From Nocardioides allogilvus (GTDB lineage Bacteria; Actinomycetota; Actinomycetes; Propionibacteriales; Nocardioidaceae): a stretch of 64,000 nucleotides of DNA. The stretch lies in NCBI RefSeq assembly GCF_003047285.1, contig NZ_PZYX01000006.1, positions 148,280 through 212,279 of the forward strand, in the 5' to 3' direction. The position numbers and the translations under genes are program-made. Each line of letters begins with the position of its first letter. The stretch's first letter is position 1. Shown in pieces: positions 1 through 8,699 of this stretch. Below the pieces are notes generated by a model, which searched no databases, was not told where the DNA came from, and saw only the letters and a list, made by a program, of their open reading frames with translations.

Positions 1-2030
1 TCGGCGCCGTCGAGCGCCCGGGCGGCGAGTCCGGCCTTGGAGTCGATCAGCTCGGCGATCTTGGAGTCGATCGTCTGCGCGGCGATGATCCGCCACGCGG
101 TGACCGGCTCGGACTGACCGATGCGGTGGATCCGGTCGATCGCCTGGGTCTGCTCGGCGTCGGTCCACGACAGCTCCGCGAGCACCATGTTGGAGGCGAC
201 CTGGAGGTTCAGGCCGACACCGGCAGCGGTGAGCGAGCAGACGATGATCGAGGTCTCGGGGTCGTTGGTGAACGACTCGATGGCCGCGGCGCGGGCCTTG
301 GCGGTCTGGTCGCCACGGATGGAGACGAAGTTGATCCCGCGCTTGGCGAAGCTCGCCTGCGCCTCGTCCATCACGTCGATGTGCTTGGCGAAGAAGACGA
401 CCTTGCCGACGTTGCGCGCCAGCTGGGCGGTGTAGTCGGCGGCGAGACCGGCCTTGGCCTGGCCGATCCGGCGCATCATCGAGAAGACGTTCTCGCCGTC
501 CTTGGCCGACTCCATGTCCTCGCGCTCCCACTTGGCGACGCGGCGGACGAGCTCGGTGTCGATGCCGTCGAACACGACGTTGGTGGTGCGGGCCTCGAGA
601 GCCGCGTCGTAGCGCTTCACCAGACGACGCGACAGCTCGCGCTCGGCGTCGCGGATCGAGCGACCCTCGGCACCCTCGAGCTCGACCGGGAGATCGGCCA
701 CCCGGCGGGCAGGGATGTCGGCGGCGACGTCGATCTTCTTGCGACGGACGATGCCCATCTCGATCACGGAACGTCGCGCGTTGGGGTAGAACCCCGGCTC
801 ACCCGGCATCAGCCCGGTGTCCTCGAGCTTGTTCATCAGCTCGGCCAGCGGCTTGTGGTCGTCGATCCAGCCGAGGAACTGCCAGATCGCGCGGAAGTCC
901 TCGATGTCGTTGATCAGCGGCGTGCCGGTCAGCGCCATCAGCAGCGGCCGCGCGATGCGGGTGCGGATGCGCTGCGAGAGCTCGAGGACGTGCTGCGAGC
1001 GCTGCGAGGACTTGTTCTTGATGAAGTGGGCCTCGTCGACGACCATGCCGCGGAAGCCGTGGTTGCCGAGCCAGCCGACGTGGCGGTCGAGGACCTCGTA
1101 GTTGACGACCACGATGTCGGCGAAGCCGTCCATCTCCTCGCCGTCGCCGTGGATCACGGTGACGGAGCGGTTGGGCGTCCACAGGCTGACCTCGTGGGCC
1201 CAGTTGGCCTTGACGACGTTGGGTACGACGACGAGCAGCGGCCAGGCCTGGGCGGCCTGCGCAGCGAGCAGCGCCTGGGCGGTCTTGCCCAGACCGGGCT
1301 CGTCGGCGAGCAGGAAGGTGCGGTGGCCGGCTGCGGCGGCGGCCACGAGCTGGGCCTGGTGGGCCATGAGCGGCACGCCGGGCACGGTCACCGGGTCGGG
1401 CAGCCGCATGCAGGCGGCGGCCCCGCCCCCGACGTACTCGAAGGACTTGAAGAGCGGCTCGAGCAGCTCCCAGTTGGCGAGGCGTCGCGCCTCGACGCGG
1501 CGCGCGTCGGCGGCGGAGAAGTCGGGGGCCAGGAACGGGTTGGCGAGCTGGCGGGAGATCACGGACTGCGGGGTGACCCGGCGCCCGGTCGTGGTCGCGG
1601 CCGTCTCGGGCTTGGGCGGCTCGACCTCCTCGGGGACGTCCATGCCGCCCGACTTGAGCATCTGGCGCTTGAGGGCGCGGGCGCCCTCGGAGATCTCGGC
1701 GTCCTCGGCCAGCAGCTGCAGCAGCGAGGTGTCGCGCGCGGCGGTCTTGGCCAGGATCGTGGCGATCCCGTCGAGCCGCTTGAGCTGCTCGGCCTTGCGC
1801 GCCTCGCCGATCTCGGTCTCGGCGTTGAGGCGGTTGCGCTCGTCGCGCACCAGCAGCGCCACGACCTGGAAGGTCGCGCGGCCGTGGGGGGCGACCTTGC
1901 CGCGCTCGGCGGCCTGCTCGACCTCACGGACGGAGCGCGCGAGCACCGGGATGATGCCCTCGTTGTCCTTGCGGATCACCTTGGTGCCCCCGCGACGTGC
2001 GGTGGATGTGCGTCGGCTTCGCTGAGCCAC
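1..2030 (-). CDS. SNF2-family DEAD/DEAH-box helicase (3' end cut by window edge)
   Basis: ATP-dependent double-strand DNA translocase of the SNF2 superfamily, probably in DNA repair or remodelling. About 676 residues are visible from a GTG start at 2030, preceded by a GAGGA ribosome site; the C-terminus lies beyond base 1. Motif I reads LADEPGLGKTAQALLAA near residue 240, motif II VVDEAHFIKN near 330, motif III MALTGTPLIND near 365, and the C-terminal lobe has CSLTAAGVGLNLQ near 585 and motif VI QAIDRIHRIGQ near 630. The roughly 200-residue N-terminal region is charged and not recognised. The compact two-lobe layout resembles SMARCAL1/ZRANB3-type annealing helicases more than large Swi2/Snf2 remodellers, but this is inference. 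The upstream 230 bases hold no other gene. Confidence 0.9.
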   Translation of the reverse strand, partial: MAQRSRRTSTARRGGTKVIRKDNEGIIPVLARSVREVEQAAERGKVAPHGRATFQVVALLVRDERNRLNAETEIGEARKAEQLKRLDGIATILAKTAARDTSLLQLLAEDAEISEGARALKRQMLKSGGMDVPEEVEPPKPETAATTTGRRVTPQSVISRQLANPFLAPDFSAADARRVEARRLANWELLEPLFKSFEYVGGGAAACMRLPDPVTVPGVPLMAHQAQLVAAAAAGHRTFLLADEPGLGKTAQALLAAQAAQAWPLLVVVPNVVKANWAHEVSLWTPNRSVTVIHGDGEEMDGFADIVVVNYEVLDRHVGWLGNHGFRGMVVDEAHFIKNKSSQRSQHVLELSQRIRTRIARPLLMALTGTPLINDIEDFRAIWQFLGWIDDHKPLAELMNKLEDTGLMPGEPGFYPNARRSVIEMGIVRRKKIDVAADIPARRVADLPVELEGAEGRSIRDAERELSRRLVKRYDAALEARTTNVVFDGIDTELVRRVAKWEREDMESAKDGENVFSMMRRIGQAKAGLAADYTAQLARNVGKVVFFAKHIDVMDEAQASFAKRGINFVSIRGDQTAKARAAAIESFTNDPETSIIVCSLTAAGVGLNLQVASNMVLAELSWTDAEQTQAIDRIHRIGQSEPVTAWRIIAAQTIDSKIAELIDSKAGLAARALDGA

Positions 2031-2228
2031 TCAATTCCTCCTCGAGATGCTCGCCACGCCCCACGGCGGGCAAGCACTACCTGCGTCGCAGGAGACCCGG
2101 GGCGACGCTTCGGGCCTCGTGACAGAGCGCCACGTGCGGCACCGGATGAGCCGGGGCTCCGTCACCTGATCGGGTTGATCGAGCGACGAAGGCGGTGCCC
2201 ATACTACCTCCCCACCATCTGAAAGCGT

Positions 2229-2252
2229 GCACCCCCGCACACGCGGGCGTGC
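2229..2252. promoter_or_regulatory. Inverted repeat upstream of the TetR regulator
   Basis: An imperfect inverted repeat has arms GCACCCCCGC and GCGGGCGTGC around ACAC and ends 12 bases before the TetR start at 2265. It may be an autoregulatory operator or a leader hairpin. It does not resemble the PaaR-like site upstream of paaZ, so which protein binds is unknown. Confidence 0.3.
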
Positions 2253-2264
2253 GAGGCTGAGCCC

Positions 2265-2870
2265 ATGACCGATGCGGTACGGCGCGGGCGGCCCGGCTAC
2301 GACCAGGAGACCGTGCTCCGGCGCGCGATCGACCTCTTCAACCGGCAGGGCTACGACGCGACCAGCATGGGCGACCTCGCCCGCGAGCTCGGCCTGACCA
2401 AGTCGGCGATCTACCACCACGTGCCGAGCAAGGAGCACCTCCTCGCCTCCGGTCTCGACGAGGCGCTGGACGCGCTGAGCAGCACCGTGACCGCCATCGC
2501 GGCCACCAGCGAGCGACCGGCTGAGGCCCGCCTGCGGACCGCGATCCGCTCCTCGGTCGAGATCCTGGTCGATCACCTCCCGGCGGTGACCCTGCTGCTG
2601 CGCGCCCGCGGCAACAGCGAGGTGGAGCAGGCCGCCCTCGACCGGCGCCGGGCCATCGACGACGCGCTCGCCGAGCTGGTGCGCGACGCCGTACGCGAAG
2701 GCAGCCTGCGCACCGACATCGATCCGGAGCTGATCAGCCGGCTGCTCTTCGGGATGGTGAACGGCCTGGTCGAGTGGTTCCACCCGGACGGCGAGGTCGC
2801 CGCCGAGGTGCTCGCCGACGCGATCACCGGGATCGCCTTCGACGGGCTCACGCGTCGAAGTCGACACTGA
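2265..2870 (+). CDS. TetR-family regulator, PaaR-like
   Basis: One-component repressor of 201 residues, probably controlling the neighbouring phenylacetate genes in response to phenylacetyl-CoA. The N-terminus (residues 8-55) is a TetR helix-turn-helix: MGDLARELGLTKSAIYHHVP. The C-terminal half is the ligand-binding, dimerisation domain typical of TetR, and the total length is normal. The gene converges on paaE and overlaps its 3' end by 23 bases. A TetR-type palindrome lies in the paaA-paaZ divergent promoter, which supports a local role; actinobacterial PaaR regulators of this family are known. The exact ligand is inferred from context only. Confidence 0.85.
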   Translation: MTDAVRRGRPGYDQETVLRRAIDLFNRQGYDATSMGDLARELGLTKSAIYHHVPSKEHLLASGLDEALDALSSTVTAIAATSERPAEARLRTAIRSSVEILVDHLPAVTLLLRARGNSEVEQAALDRRRAIDDALAELVRDAVREGSLRTDIDPELISRLLFGMVNGLVEWFHPDGEVAAEVLADAITGIAFDGLTRRSRH

Positions 2871-3906
2871 CCTCGTCGGAGACCGGGAACGTCTGGCAGG
2901 TCAGGACGTAGCCGCGCGCGACCTCGTCGTCGTCGAGGGCGTAGTTGCGGCGCATGTCCACCTCGCCGCTGACGAGCTTGGCCCGGCAGGTGCCGCACAC
3001 GCCGCCCTTGCAGGCGAAGGGCAGGTCGTTGCGCGTCGCGGCGGCGCCGTCGAGGATCGTCGACCCGCACGGCATCGGCGCGGTCGTGGTGCGAGCGTCG
3101 AGGGAGATCGTCACGTCGCTGACGTCGCCCTCCGCGACGGGTTCGAGCCGCTCGAGCTCGGGCGGCGGCTCGTCGACGTAGAACAGCTCGAAGTGCACGC
3201 GCTCGGCCGGGACGCCGAGCTCGGCGAGCACCTCGCGCGCATCGGCGATCAACCCGAAGGGACCGCACAGCCAGACGTGGTCCACTCCCCCGACCGGCAC
3301 CAGCGTGGTCAGCAGCCGCCGCAGCCGGTCGGCGTCGAGCCGGCCGGAGAACAGCTCCACGTCGCGCGGCTCGCGCGACAGCACGTGCACGAGCTCGAGC
3401 CGGTGGCGGTAGCGGTTCTTCAGGTCCGCCAGCTCCTCGGCGAACATCACGGTGTTGGTGTGCCGGTTGCCGTACAGCAAGGTCACCTGGGAATCGGGGT
3501 TGCGCAGGACGGTCGAGGCGATCGAGAGCATCGGCGTGATGCCCGAGCCGGCGGCGATGCAGAGGTGGCGCCCGGGCAGGTCCTCGCTCGCGGCGAACGA
3601 GCCGCTCGGCGTCTGCACCTCGATCACGTCGCCCGGCTTCACGTCGCGGATCAGCCAGCGGGAGAACAATCCCTCCGGGATCTCGCGTACGCCGATGCGC
3701 GGGGCCGCTCCCGCCGGAGCGCAGATGGAGTAGGAGCGTCGGTGCTCGGTGCCGTCGATCATGCGCCGCAGCGTGAGCGACTGGCCGGCGTCGAAGTCGA
3801 ACTCATCGCCCAAGCCGTCGGGCACGTCGAAGGTGATGGCCGCCGAGTCGTCGGTCAGGGGCTCGACCTTGGCGACGGTGAGCGGGTGGAAGGTGCCGCG
3901 CGCCAT
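2848..3906 (-). CDS. paaE: 1,2-phenylacetyl-CoA epoxidase reductase subunit PaaE
   Basis: NADPH-dependent reductase feeding electrons to the PaaABC epoxidase that converts phenylacetyl-CoA to the ring-1,2-epoxide. It has 352 residues in the usual order: FAD-binding domain with RRSYSICAP (about residue 58), NAD(P)-binding domain with AAGSGITPMLSIAS (about 117), and a C-terminal plant-type 2Fe-2S ferredoxin domain with CKGGVCGTCRAKL (about 305) and a final cysteine in YVLTCQTFP. Last gene of the paaABCDE operon on the minus strand, two bases after paaD. Length and domain order match the family. Confidence 0.95.
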   Translation of the reverse strand: MARGTFHPLTVAKVEPLTDDSAAITFDVPDGLGDEFDFDAGQSLTLRRMIDGTEHRRSYSICAPAGAAPRIGVREIPEGLFSRWLIRDVKPGDVIEVQTPSGSFAASEDLPGRHLCIAAGSGITPMLSIASTVLRNPDSQVTLLYGNRHTNTVMFAEELADLKNRYRHRLELVHVLSREPRDVELFSGRLDADRLRRLLTTLVPVGGVDHVWLCGPFGLIADAREVLAELGVPAERVHFELFYVDEPPPELERLEPVAEGDVSDVTISLDARTTTAPMPCGSTILDGAAATRNDLPFACKGGVCGTCRAKLVSGEVDMRRNYALDDDEVARGYVLTCQTFPVSDEVSVDFDA

Positions 3907-3908
3907 CC

Positions 3909-4388
3909 TCAGATCTCCTTCACGTGCTCGAACGGCTCGAGGCAGTCAGTGCACTGGTAGAGCGCCTTGCAGGCGGTGGGTCCGAACTCGGAGGTGAGCC
4001 GGACGGCCGCACTGCCGCAGCGTGGGCAGTCGATCGCCCGCCGGGTCGGAACGAGGGTCAGCGGGATCGGGCCCGTGGGCGCCGGGCCGGGCGCGGAGAG
4101 CCCGTGGGCCTTCAGTTTGCGTCGCCCGCGCTCGGTGATCCAGTCGCTGGACCACGCGGGGCTGAGGCTGACCCGCACGTCGACGTCGGCATAGCCGGCG
4201 GTGTGCAAGGCATGGCGTAGGTCGTCCCGCATCGTCGCCATCGCCGGGCAGCCGGAATAGGTCGGCGTGATGGTGACCGTGACGTGCTCGCCGTCCTCGG
4301 CGACGTCGCGCAGCACGCCGAGGTCGACGAGGGTCAGCATCGGCATCTCGGGGTCGGTGACGGTGGCCGCGACCGCTAGCGCGCTCAT
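3909..4388 (-). CDS. paaD: Phenylacetate degradation protein PaaD
   Basis: PaaD (also called PaaJ in some genomes) is needed for maturation of the phenylacetyl-CoA epoxidase, probably for metal or Fe-S cluster assembly. It has 159 residues from the ATG at 4388. The N-terminal half is a MIP18/DUF59 domain, with DPEMPMLTLVDLGVLRDV and SGCPAM. The C-terminus has a zinc-ribbon-like set of cysteines in CPRCG and CTDC. It lies four bases after paaC and two before paaE. The same reading frame stays open far upstream, but that stretch is a shadow of paaC, and homology starts at this ATG. Confidence 0.93.
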   Translation of the reverse strand: MSALAVAATVTDPEMPMLTLVDLGVLRDVAEDGEHVTVTITPTYSGCPAMATMRDDLRHALHTAGYADVDVRVSLSPAWSSDWITERGRRKLKAHGLSAPGPAPTGPIPLTLVPTRRAIDCPRCGSAAVRLTSEFGPTACKALYQCTDCLEPFEHVKEI

Positions 4389-4392
4389 GACG

Positions 4393-5319
4393 TCACCACT
4401 TCCCCATCGGGTGGGCGCGGGCGACGACCTGCAGCTCGGCGAGCAGGTGTCCCATCGCCTCGGTGTGCTGGCCCTCGCGGCCGAGCGGGCGGGTGCCCGA
4501 CGGCGGCAGGTCGGGACGCTCGAGGCCGCTCGTGGCGAGGACGTGGTCAACGACGGCGTCGACCTCGGGCTCCAGGACTCGCGGGTCGACCCCGAACGCC
4601 TGCCTCGCGGCCACGGCCTCGACGTCGGAGCAGCGGAACAGCTCGGCGTACGTCGGCCAGACCGTCTGCAGCCCGGCGAGCAGCCGGCGACGCGACTCGT
4701 CGGTGCCCTGGGCGAGCGTGACGAACCAGCGGGCGGCGTAGTCGCGGTGGTAGGTGACCTCCTTGACGCCCTTCGCGGCGATGGCGGCCAGCACCGGGTC
4801 GACGCTGGGGACCAGGCCTTGCAGCAGCGCGAGCCGGTGCGTCGCGAACAGCAGCAGGCGCGCGATCGTGACGGCGAAGTCGCCGTTGACGGCCTCGACG
4901 AAGCGGACGTTGCGGAAGGCCAGCTCGTCGCGGAAGAACGCGAGCGCGTCCTCGGCCGGGACGGGCGAGCCCTCGGGCAGGCCCGGCACCACGCCGGCGT
5001 CGGCAGCCGCCGCCCGGGCGAGCAGGAGTCGCGCCTGGCCGAGCAGGTCGAGCGCGATGTTGGCCAGCGCGATGTCGTCCTCGAGGTCGGGCGCGTTGCT
5101 GGTCCACTCCGAGAGCCGGTGGGCGTAGACCAACGCGTCGTCACCGAGCATCAGGCAGTAGGCCGCCAGCGTCGCGCCGTCGACGCCCGCGGGGATCGTC
5201 GTGTCGACGCCCGCGAGCGGGTCCTCGAAGTCGGTCCCGAAGGCCCACTGCGAGGGGTCGCCGCCGAGCAGTCCGTCGTAGACGGAGTCGTGGTCGAGGT
5301 CGAGGTCGTGGGATTCCAT
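4393..5319 (-). CDS. paaC: 1,2-phenylacetyl-CoA epoxidase subunit PaaC
   Basis: Structural, non-catalytic ferritin-like partner of PaaA in the epoxidase core. It has 308 residues from ATG 5319; a GTG at 5328 that overlaps the paaB stop codon (GTGA) would add three residues and is an equally reasonable start. Recognisable PaaC features are YCLMLGDDALVYAHRLSEW near the N-terminus, DELAFRNVRFVEAVNGDF, and the C-terminal EAMGHLLAELQVVARAHP. Downstream of paaB, upstream of paaD. Confidence 0.94.
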   Translation of the reverse strand: MESHDLDLDHDSVYDGLLGGDPSQWAFGTDFEDPLAGVDTTIPAGVDGATLAAYCLMLGDDALVYAHRLSEWTSNAPDLEDDIALANIALDLLGQARLLLARAAAADAGVVPGLPEGSPVPAEDALAFFRDELAFRNVRFVEAVNGDFAVTIARLLLFATHRLALLQGLVPSVDPVLAAIAAKGVKEVTYHRDYAARWFVTLAQGTDESRRRLLAGLQTVWPTYAELFRCSDVEAVAARQAFGVDPRVLEPEVDAVVDHVLATSGLERPDLPPSGTRPLGREGQHTEAMGHLLAELQVVARAHPMGKW

Positions 5320-5324
5320 GGCGT

Positions 5325-5615
5325 TCACATGTGGGGGACGTCGTCGGGGATGGCGTAGAAGGTCGGGTGCCGGTAGACCTTGTCGCCGGCCGGCGCGAAG
5401 AGCGGGTCCTTCTCGTCGGGGCTGGAGGCGACGATCAGGTCGGCGCGGACCGCCCAGATGCTGACGCCCTCGTTGCGGCGGGTGTAGACGTCGCGGGCGT
5501 GGCGCAGCGCCATCTCGTCGTCGGCCGCGTGCAGCGAGCCGACGTGGACGTGGTTGAGGCCGCGCTTGCCGCGCACGAAGATCTCGTAGAGGGGCCACTC
5601 GGGCTGGACGGTCAT
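5325..5615 (-). CDS. paaB: 1,2-phenylacetyl-CoA epoxidase subunit PaaB
   Basis: Small subunit of 96 residues that bridges PaaAC heterodimers of the phenylacetyl-CoA epoxidase. The sequence WPLYEIFVRGKRGLNHVHVG followed by HARDVYTRRNEGVSIW and the terminal YRHPTFYAIPDDVPHM are typical of the family, and the length is normal. Its ATG overlaps the paaA stop as ATGA, and its stop overlaps the alternative paaC GTG start, so translation of the operon is probably coupled. Confidence 0.95.
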   Translation of the reverse strand: MTVQPEWPLYEIFVRGKRGLNHVHVGSLHAADDEMALRHARDVYTRRNEGVSIWAVRADLIVASSPDEKDPLFAPAGDKVYRHPTFYAIPDDVPHM

Positions 5616-6547
5616 CAGGCCTCCTTGGCAGCGAAGGCGGTGGCTGCTTCGCGCACCCAGGCCCCTTCGTCGTGGGCGCGCTTGCGGTGCGCGATGCGCT
5701 GGGCGTTGCAGGGGCCGGAGCCGGCGACGACGGCCGCGAACTCGTGCCAGTCGGGCTGGCCGAAGTCGTGGTGGCCGCGCTCCTCGTTCCACGCGAGGTC
5801 CGGGTCGGGCAACGTGACACCGAGGGCCCTGGCCTGTGGGACGGACATGTCGACGAACTTCTGCCGCAGGTCGTCGTTGGTGTCGCGCTTGATCCCCCAC
5901 GCCATCGACTGCGCGGTGTTGGGCGACTCGGCGTCGGGCGGGCCGAACATCATCAGCGCCGGCCACCAGAAGCGGTCGACCGACTCCTGCACCATCGCGC
6001 GCTGCTCGTCGGTGCCGCTCATCATCGTCATCAGCAGCTCGAAGCCCTGGCGCTGGTGGAAGGACTCCTCCTTGCAGATGCGGATCATCGCGCGGCCATA
6101 GGGGCCGTAGGAGGTGCGGCACAGCGGCACCTGGTTGCAGATCGCTGCGCCGTCGACCAGCCAGCCGATGGTGCCGACGTCGGCGTAGGACAGGGCGGGG
6201 TAGTTGAAGATCGAGGAGTACTTCTGCCGGCCGTCGATCAGCTTCTGGGTCAGCTCGCCGCGGGTGACGCCGAGCGTCTCGCAGGCGGAGTAGAGGTAGA
6301 GCCCGTGTCCGGCCTCGTCCTGCACCTTGGCGAGCAGGATCGCCTTGCGACGCAGGCTCGGGGCGCGGGTGAGCCAGTTGCCCTCGGGCTGCATGCCGAT
6401 GATCTCGGAGTGGGCGTGCTGCGCGACCTGGCGCACGACGGTGGCGCGGTACTTCTCCGGCATCCAGTCGCGCGGCTCGATGCGGTCGTGGCGCTCGATG
6501 GTGCGCTCGAAGTCGGCTTGCCTGTCGGCTTGCACGGTGTCCGTCAC
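5615..6547 (-). CDS. paaA: 1,2-phenylacetyl-CoA epoxidase catalytic subunit PaaA
   Basis: Di-iron monooxygenase subunit that epoxidises the aromatic ring of phenylacetyl-CoA with O2. It has 310 residues, normal for the family. The ferritin-like four-helix core carries the iron ligands in [17 protein letters not shown] (near 45-62), [17 protein letters not shown] (near 72-90) and [16 protein letters not shown] (near 150-166). First gene of paaABCDE. It diverges from paaZ over a 49-base gap that holds the PaaR-like palindrome. paaG, paaH, paaJ and paaK are not in the window. Confidence 0.96.
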   Translation of the reverse strand: MTDTVQADRQADFERTIERHDRIEPRDWMPEKYRATVVRQVAQHAHSEIIGMQPEGNWLTRAPSLRRKAILLAKVQDEAGHGLYLYSACETLGVTRGELTQKLIDGRQKYSSIFNYPALSYADVGTIGWLVDGAAICNQVPLCRTSYGPYGRAMIRICKEESFHQRQGFELLMTMMSGTDEQRAMVQESVDRFWWPALMMFGPPDAESPNTAQSMAWGIKRDTNDDLRQKFVDMSVPQARALGVTLPDPDLAWNEERGHHDFGQPDWHEFAAVVAGSGPCNAQRIAHRKRAHDEGAWVREAATAFAAKEA

Positions 6548-6562
6548 GGCGACCTTCCTTAT

Positions 6563-6584
6563 TTACAGACCGATCGGTCGGTAA
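6563..6584. promoter_or_regulatory. PaaR-like operator in the paaA-paaZ divergent promoter
   Basis: A 22-base near-palindrome differs from its own reverse complement at one mirror pair only; its centre is the perfect palindrome ACCGATCGGT (6569-6578). The stretch ACCGATCGGTCGGT (6569-6582) fits ACCGNNCGNNCGGT, which is the core I recall for corynebacterial PaaR. The palindrome borders a TANNNT -10 candidate for paaZ (TAGTCT, 6585-6590) that begins right after it, so a bound repressor could block both promoters. Confidence 0.75.
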
Positions 6585-6596
6585 TAGTCTGGCACG

Positions 6597-8642
6597 GTGA
6601 CCTCAGACACCGCAATGCTCGCCAGCTACTCCTGCGGCACCTGGTTCCGCGCGACCGACGAGGGCGAGCCCCTCCTCGACGCGAGCACCGGGGAGGAGGT
6701 CGCGCGGATCTCCTCGACCGGCCTCGACCTCGCCGCGATGACCGCCCATGCGCGCGAGATCGGCGGGCCCGCGGTCCGCGCCCTGACCTTCCACGAGCGC
6801 GCCGCCGCCCTCAAGGCGATGGCGAAGATGCTCGGGGAGCACAAGGACGAGTTCTACGCCCTGTCCGCCCGCACCGGCGCGACGCAGCGGGACTCGATGG
6901 TCGACATCGACGGCGGCATCGGCACGGTCTTCTCGATCGCGTCGAAGGGCACCCGCGAGCTGCCCAACGACGTCGTCGTCCTCGACGGCCAGCCCGAACG
7001 GCTCGGCCGCGAGGGCACCTTCCTGGGGCAGCACCTCTACACGTCGCGCCCCGGCGTCGCCGTACAGATCAATGCGTTCAACTTCCCGGTCTGGGGCATG
7101 CTCGAGAAGCTCGCGCCGGCCTTCCTCGCCGGCCTCCCGACGATCGTCAAGCCCGCGAGCCAGACGGCCTACGTGACCGAGGCCGTCGTCCGCCGCATCA
7201 TCGACTCGGGACTCTTGCCGGAGGGCAGCCTGCAGCTGCTGTGCGGGTCGCCGGCCGGGTTGCTCGACGAGCTCGGTGCGCAGGACTCGGTCGCCTTCAC
7301 CGGCTCCGCCTCGACCGGCGCCCACCTGCGCCAGCACCCGTCGGTGCTGCACGGCGGCGTGCAGCTCGGCATCGAGGCCGACTCCCTGAACTGCTCCATC
7401 CTCGGCACCGACGTGGGTGTCGACGAGCCCGAGTTCGAGTTGTTCGTCAAGGGCGTCATCACCGAGATGACGGTCAAGGCCGGCCAGAAGTGCACCGCCA
7501 TCCGGCGGGTGCTCGTGCCGGAGACCATCGCCGACGACGTGGTGGCCGCGATCTCCGCGCGACTCGCGGAGATCACCGTCGGGCACCCGACCAGCGACGG
7601 CGTCCGCATGGGCGCCCTCGCCTCGCTCGCCCAGCGCGACGAGGTCCGCAAGGCAGTCCAGGCGCTGCGTGCCTCCGCCGAGATCGTCTTCGGCAACCCC
7701 GACGTCGTCGAGGTCGTCGACGCCGACGCGGAGACCGGCGCCTTCATGTCACCGGTCCTGCTGCGCGCCCACCCCGGCGCCAGCGAGCCGCACGACATCG
7801 AGCCCTTCGGCCCGGTCGCGACGGTCATCTCGTACGCCGACCTCGACGACGCCGTCCGGCTGGCGGCGCGCGGACAGGGCAGCCTCGTGGGTTCGATCGT
7901 CACCCACGACCCGGCCGTCGCGCGCGCCGTCACCCTCGGCCTCGCGCCGTGGCACGGGCGGCTGCTCGTGCTCGACCGGACCAGCGCGGCCGAGTCGACC
8001 GGACACGGCTCTCCCCTGCCTGTCCTGGTGCACGGCGGGCCGGGCCGGGCCGGCGGTGGCGAGGAGCTCGGCGGCATCCGGGCCGTGCTGCACCACATGC
8101 AGCGCTCGGCAATCCAGGGCTCCCCCGACATGCTCACTGCGATCACCGGGCAGTGGATCAGCGGCTCCACCCGCACGGAGACCGACGTCCACCCCTTCCG
8201 CAAATCGCTCGCGGACCTCGCGATCGGCGACACGATCAGCTCGGCGACGCGCACGGTCACGCTCGACGACATCGAGCACTTCGCGGAGTTCACCGGCGAC
8301 ACGTTCTACGCCCACACCGACGAGGAGGCGGCTGCCAAGAACCCGCTGTTCGGCGGGATCGTGGCCCACGGCTACCTCGTCGTCTCGCTCGCGGCCGGCC
8401 TCTTCGTCGACCCCGACCCGGGCCCGGTGCTCGCCAACTTCGGCGTCGACCGGCTGCGGTTCCTGACGCCGGTCAAGGCCGACGACTCGATCCAGGTCAC
8501 CTTGACGGTCAAGCAGATCACCCCGCGATCCAATGCCGACTACGGCGAGGTCCGCTGGGACGCGACGGTCGTCAACGCCTCCGGAGAGCCCGTGGCGACG
8601 TACGACGTGCTGACACTGGTCGCGAAGACCTGGCCCGCCTGA
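6597..8642 (+). CDS. paaZ: Bifunctional ring-opening enzyme PaaZ
   Basis: Opens the oxepin-CoA ring (C-terminal hydratase) and oxidises the resulting semialdehyde (N-terminal dehydrogenase). It has 681 residues, the normal length. Residues 1 to about 510 are an aldehyde dehydrogenase with GQKCTAIRRVLVP carrying the catalytic cysteine near 297 and AFNFPVWGMLEKL near 160. Residues about 540-681 are a MaoC-like hotdog hydratase with FTGDTFYAHTDEEAA and GGIVAHGYLVVSL. The GTG start at 6597 has no Shine-Dalgarno sequence and lies only six bases after a -10-like TAGTCT, so the mRNA is probably leaderless. Divergent from paaABCDE. Confidence 0.94.
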   Translation: MTSDTAMLASYSCGTWFRATDEGEPLLDASTGEEVARISSTGLDLAAMTAHAREIGGPAVRALTFHERAAALKAMAKMLGEHKDEFYALSARTGATQRDSMVDIDGGIGTVFSIASKGTRELPNDVVVLDGQPERLGREGTFLGQHLYTSRPGVAVQINAFNFPVWGMLEKLAPAFLAGLPTIVKPASQTAYVTEAVVRRIIDSGLLPEGSLQLLCGSPAGLLDELGAQDSVAFTGSASTGAHLRQHPSVLHGGVQLGIEADSLNCSILGTDVGVDEPEFELFVKGVITEMTVKAGQKCTAIRRVLVPETIADDVVAAISARLAEITVGHPTSDGVRMGALASLAQRDEVRKAVQALRASAEIVFGNPDVVEVVDADAETGAFMSPVLLRAHPGASEPHDIEPFGPVATVISYADLDDAVRLAARGQGSLVGSIVTHDPAVARAVTLGLAPWHGRLLVLDRTSAAESTGHGSPLPVLVHGGPGRAGGGEELGGIRAVLHHMQRSAIQGSPDMLTAITGQWISGSTRTETDVHPFRKSLADLAIGDTISSATRTVTLDDIEHFAEFTGDTFYAHTDEEAAAKNPLFGGIVAHGYLVVSLAAGLFVDPDPGPVLANFGVDRLRFLTPVKADDSIQVTLTVKQITPRSNADYGEVRWDATVVNASGEPVATYDVLTLVAKTWPA

Positions 8643-8699
8643 CGCCTTGTTTCTCTGCCAGATCGGAGGACACTGGAGGCACACGGTCCGCCGAAGGAG

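Noticed and set aside
126..2222. 698-codon plus-strand open frame
   Set aside because: It lies antisense to the helicase, whose motifs are intact; low-complexity Gly/Asp/Leu/Val composition is typical of GC-rich antisense frames.
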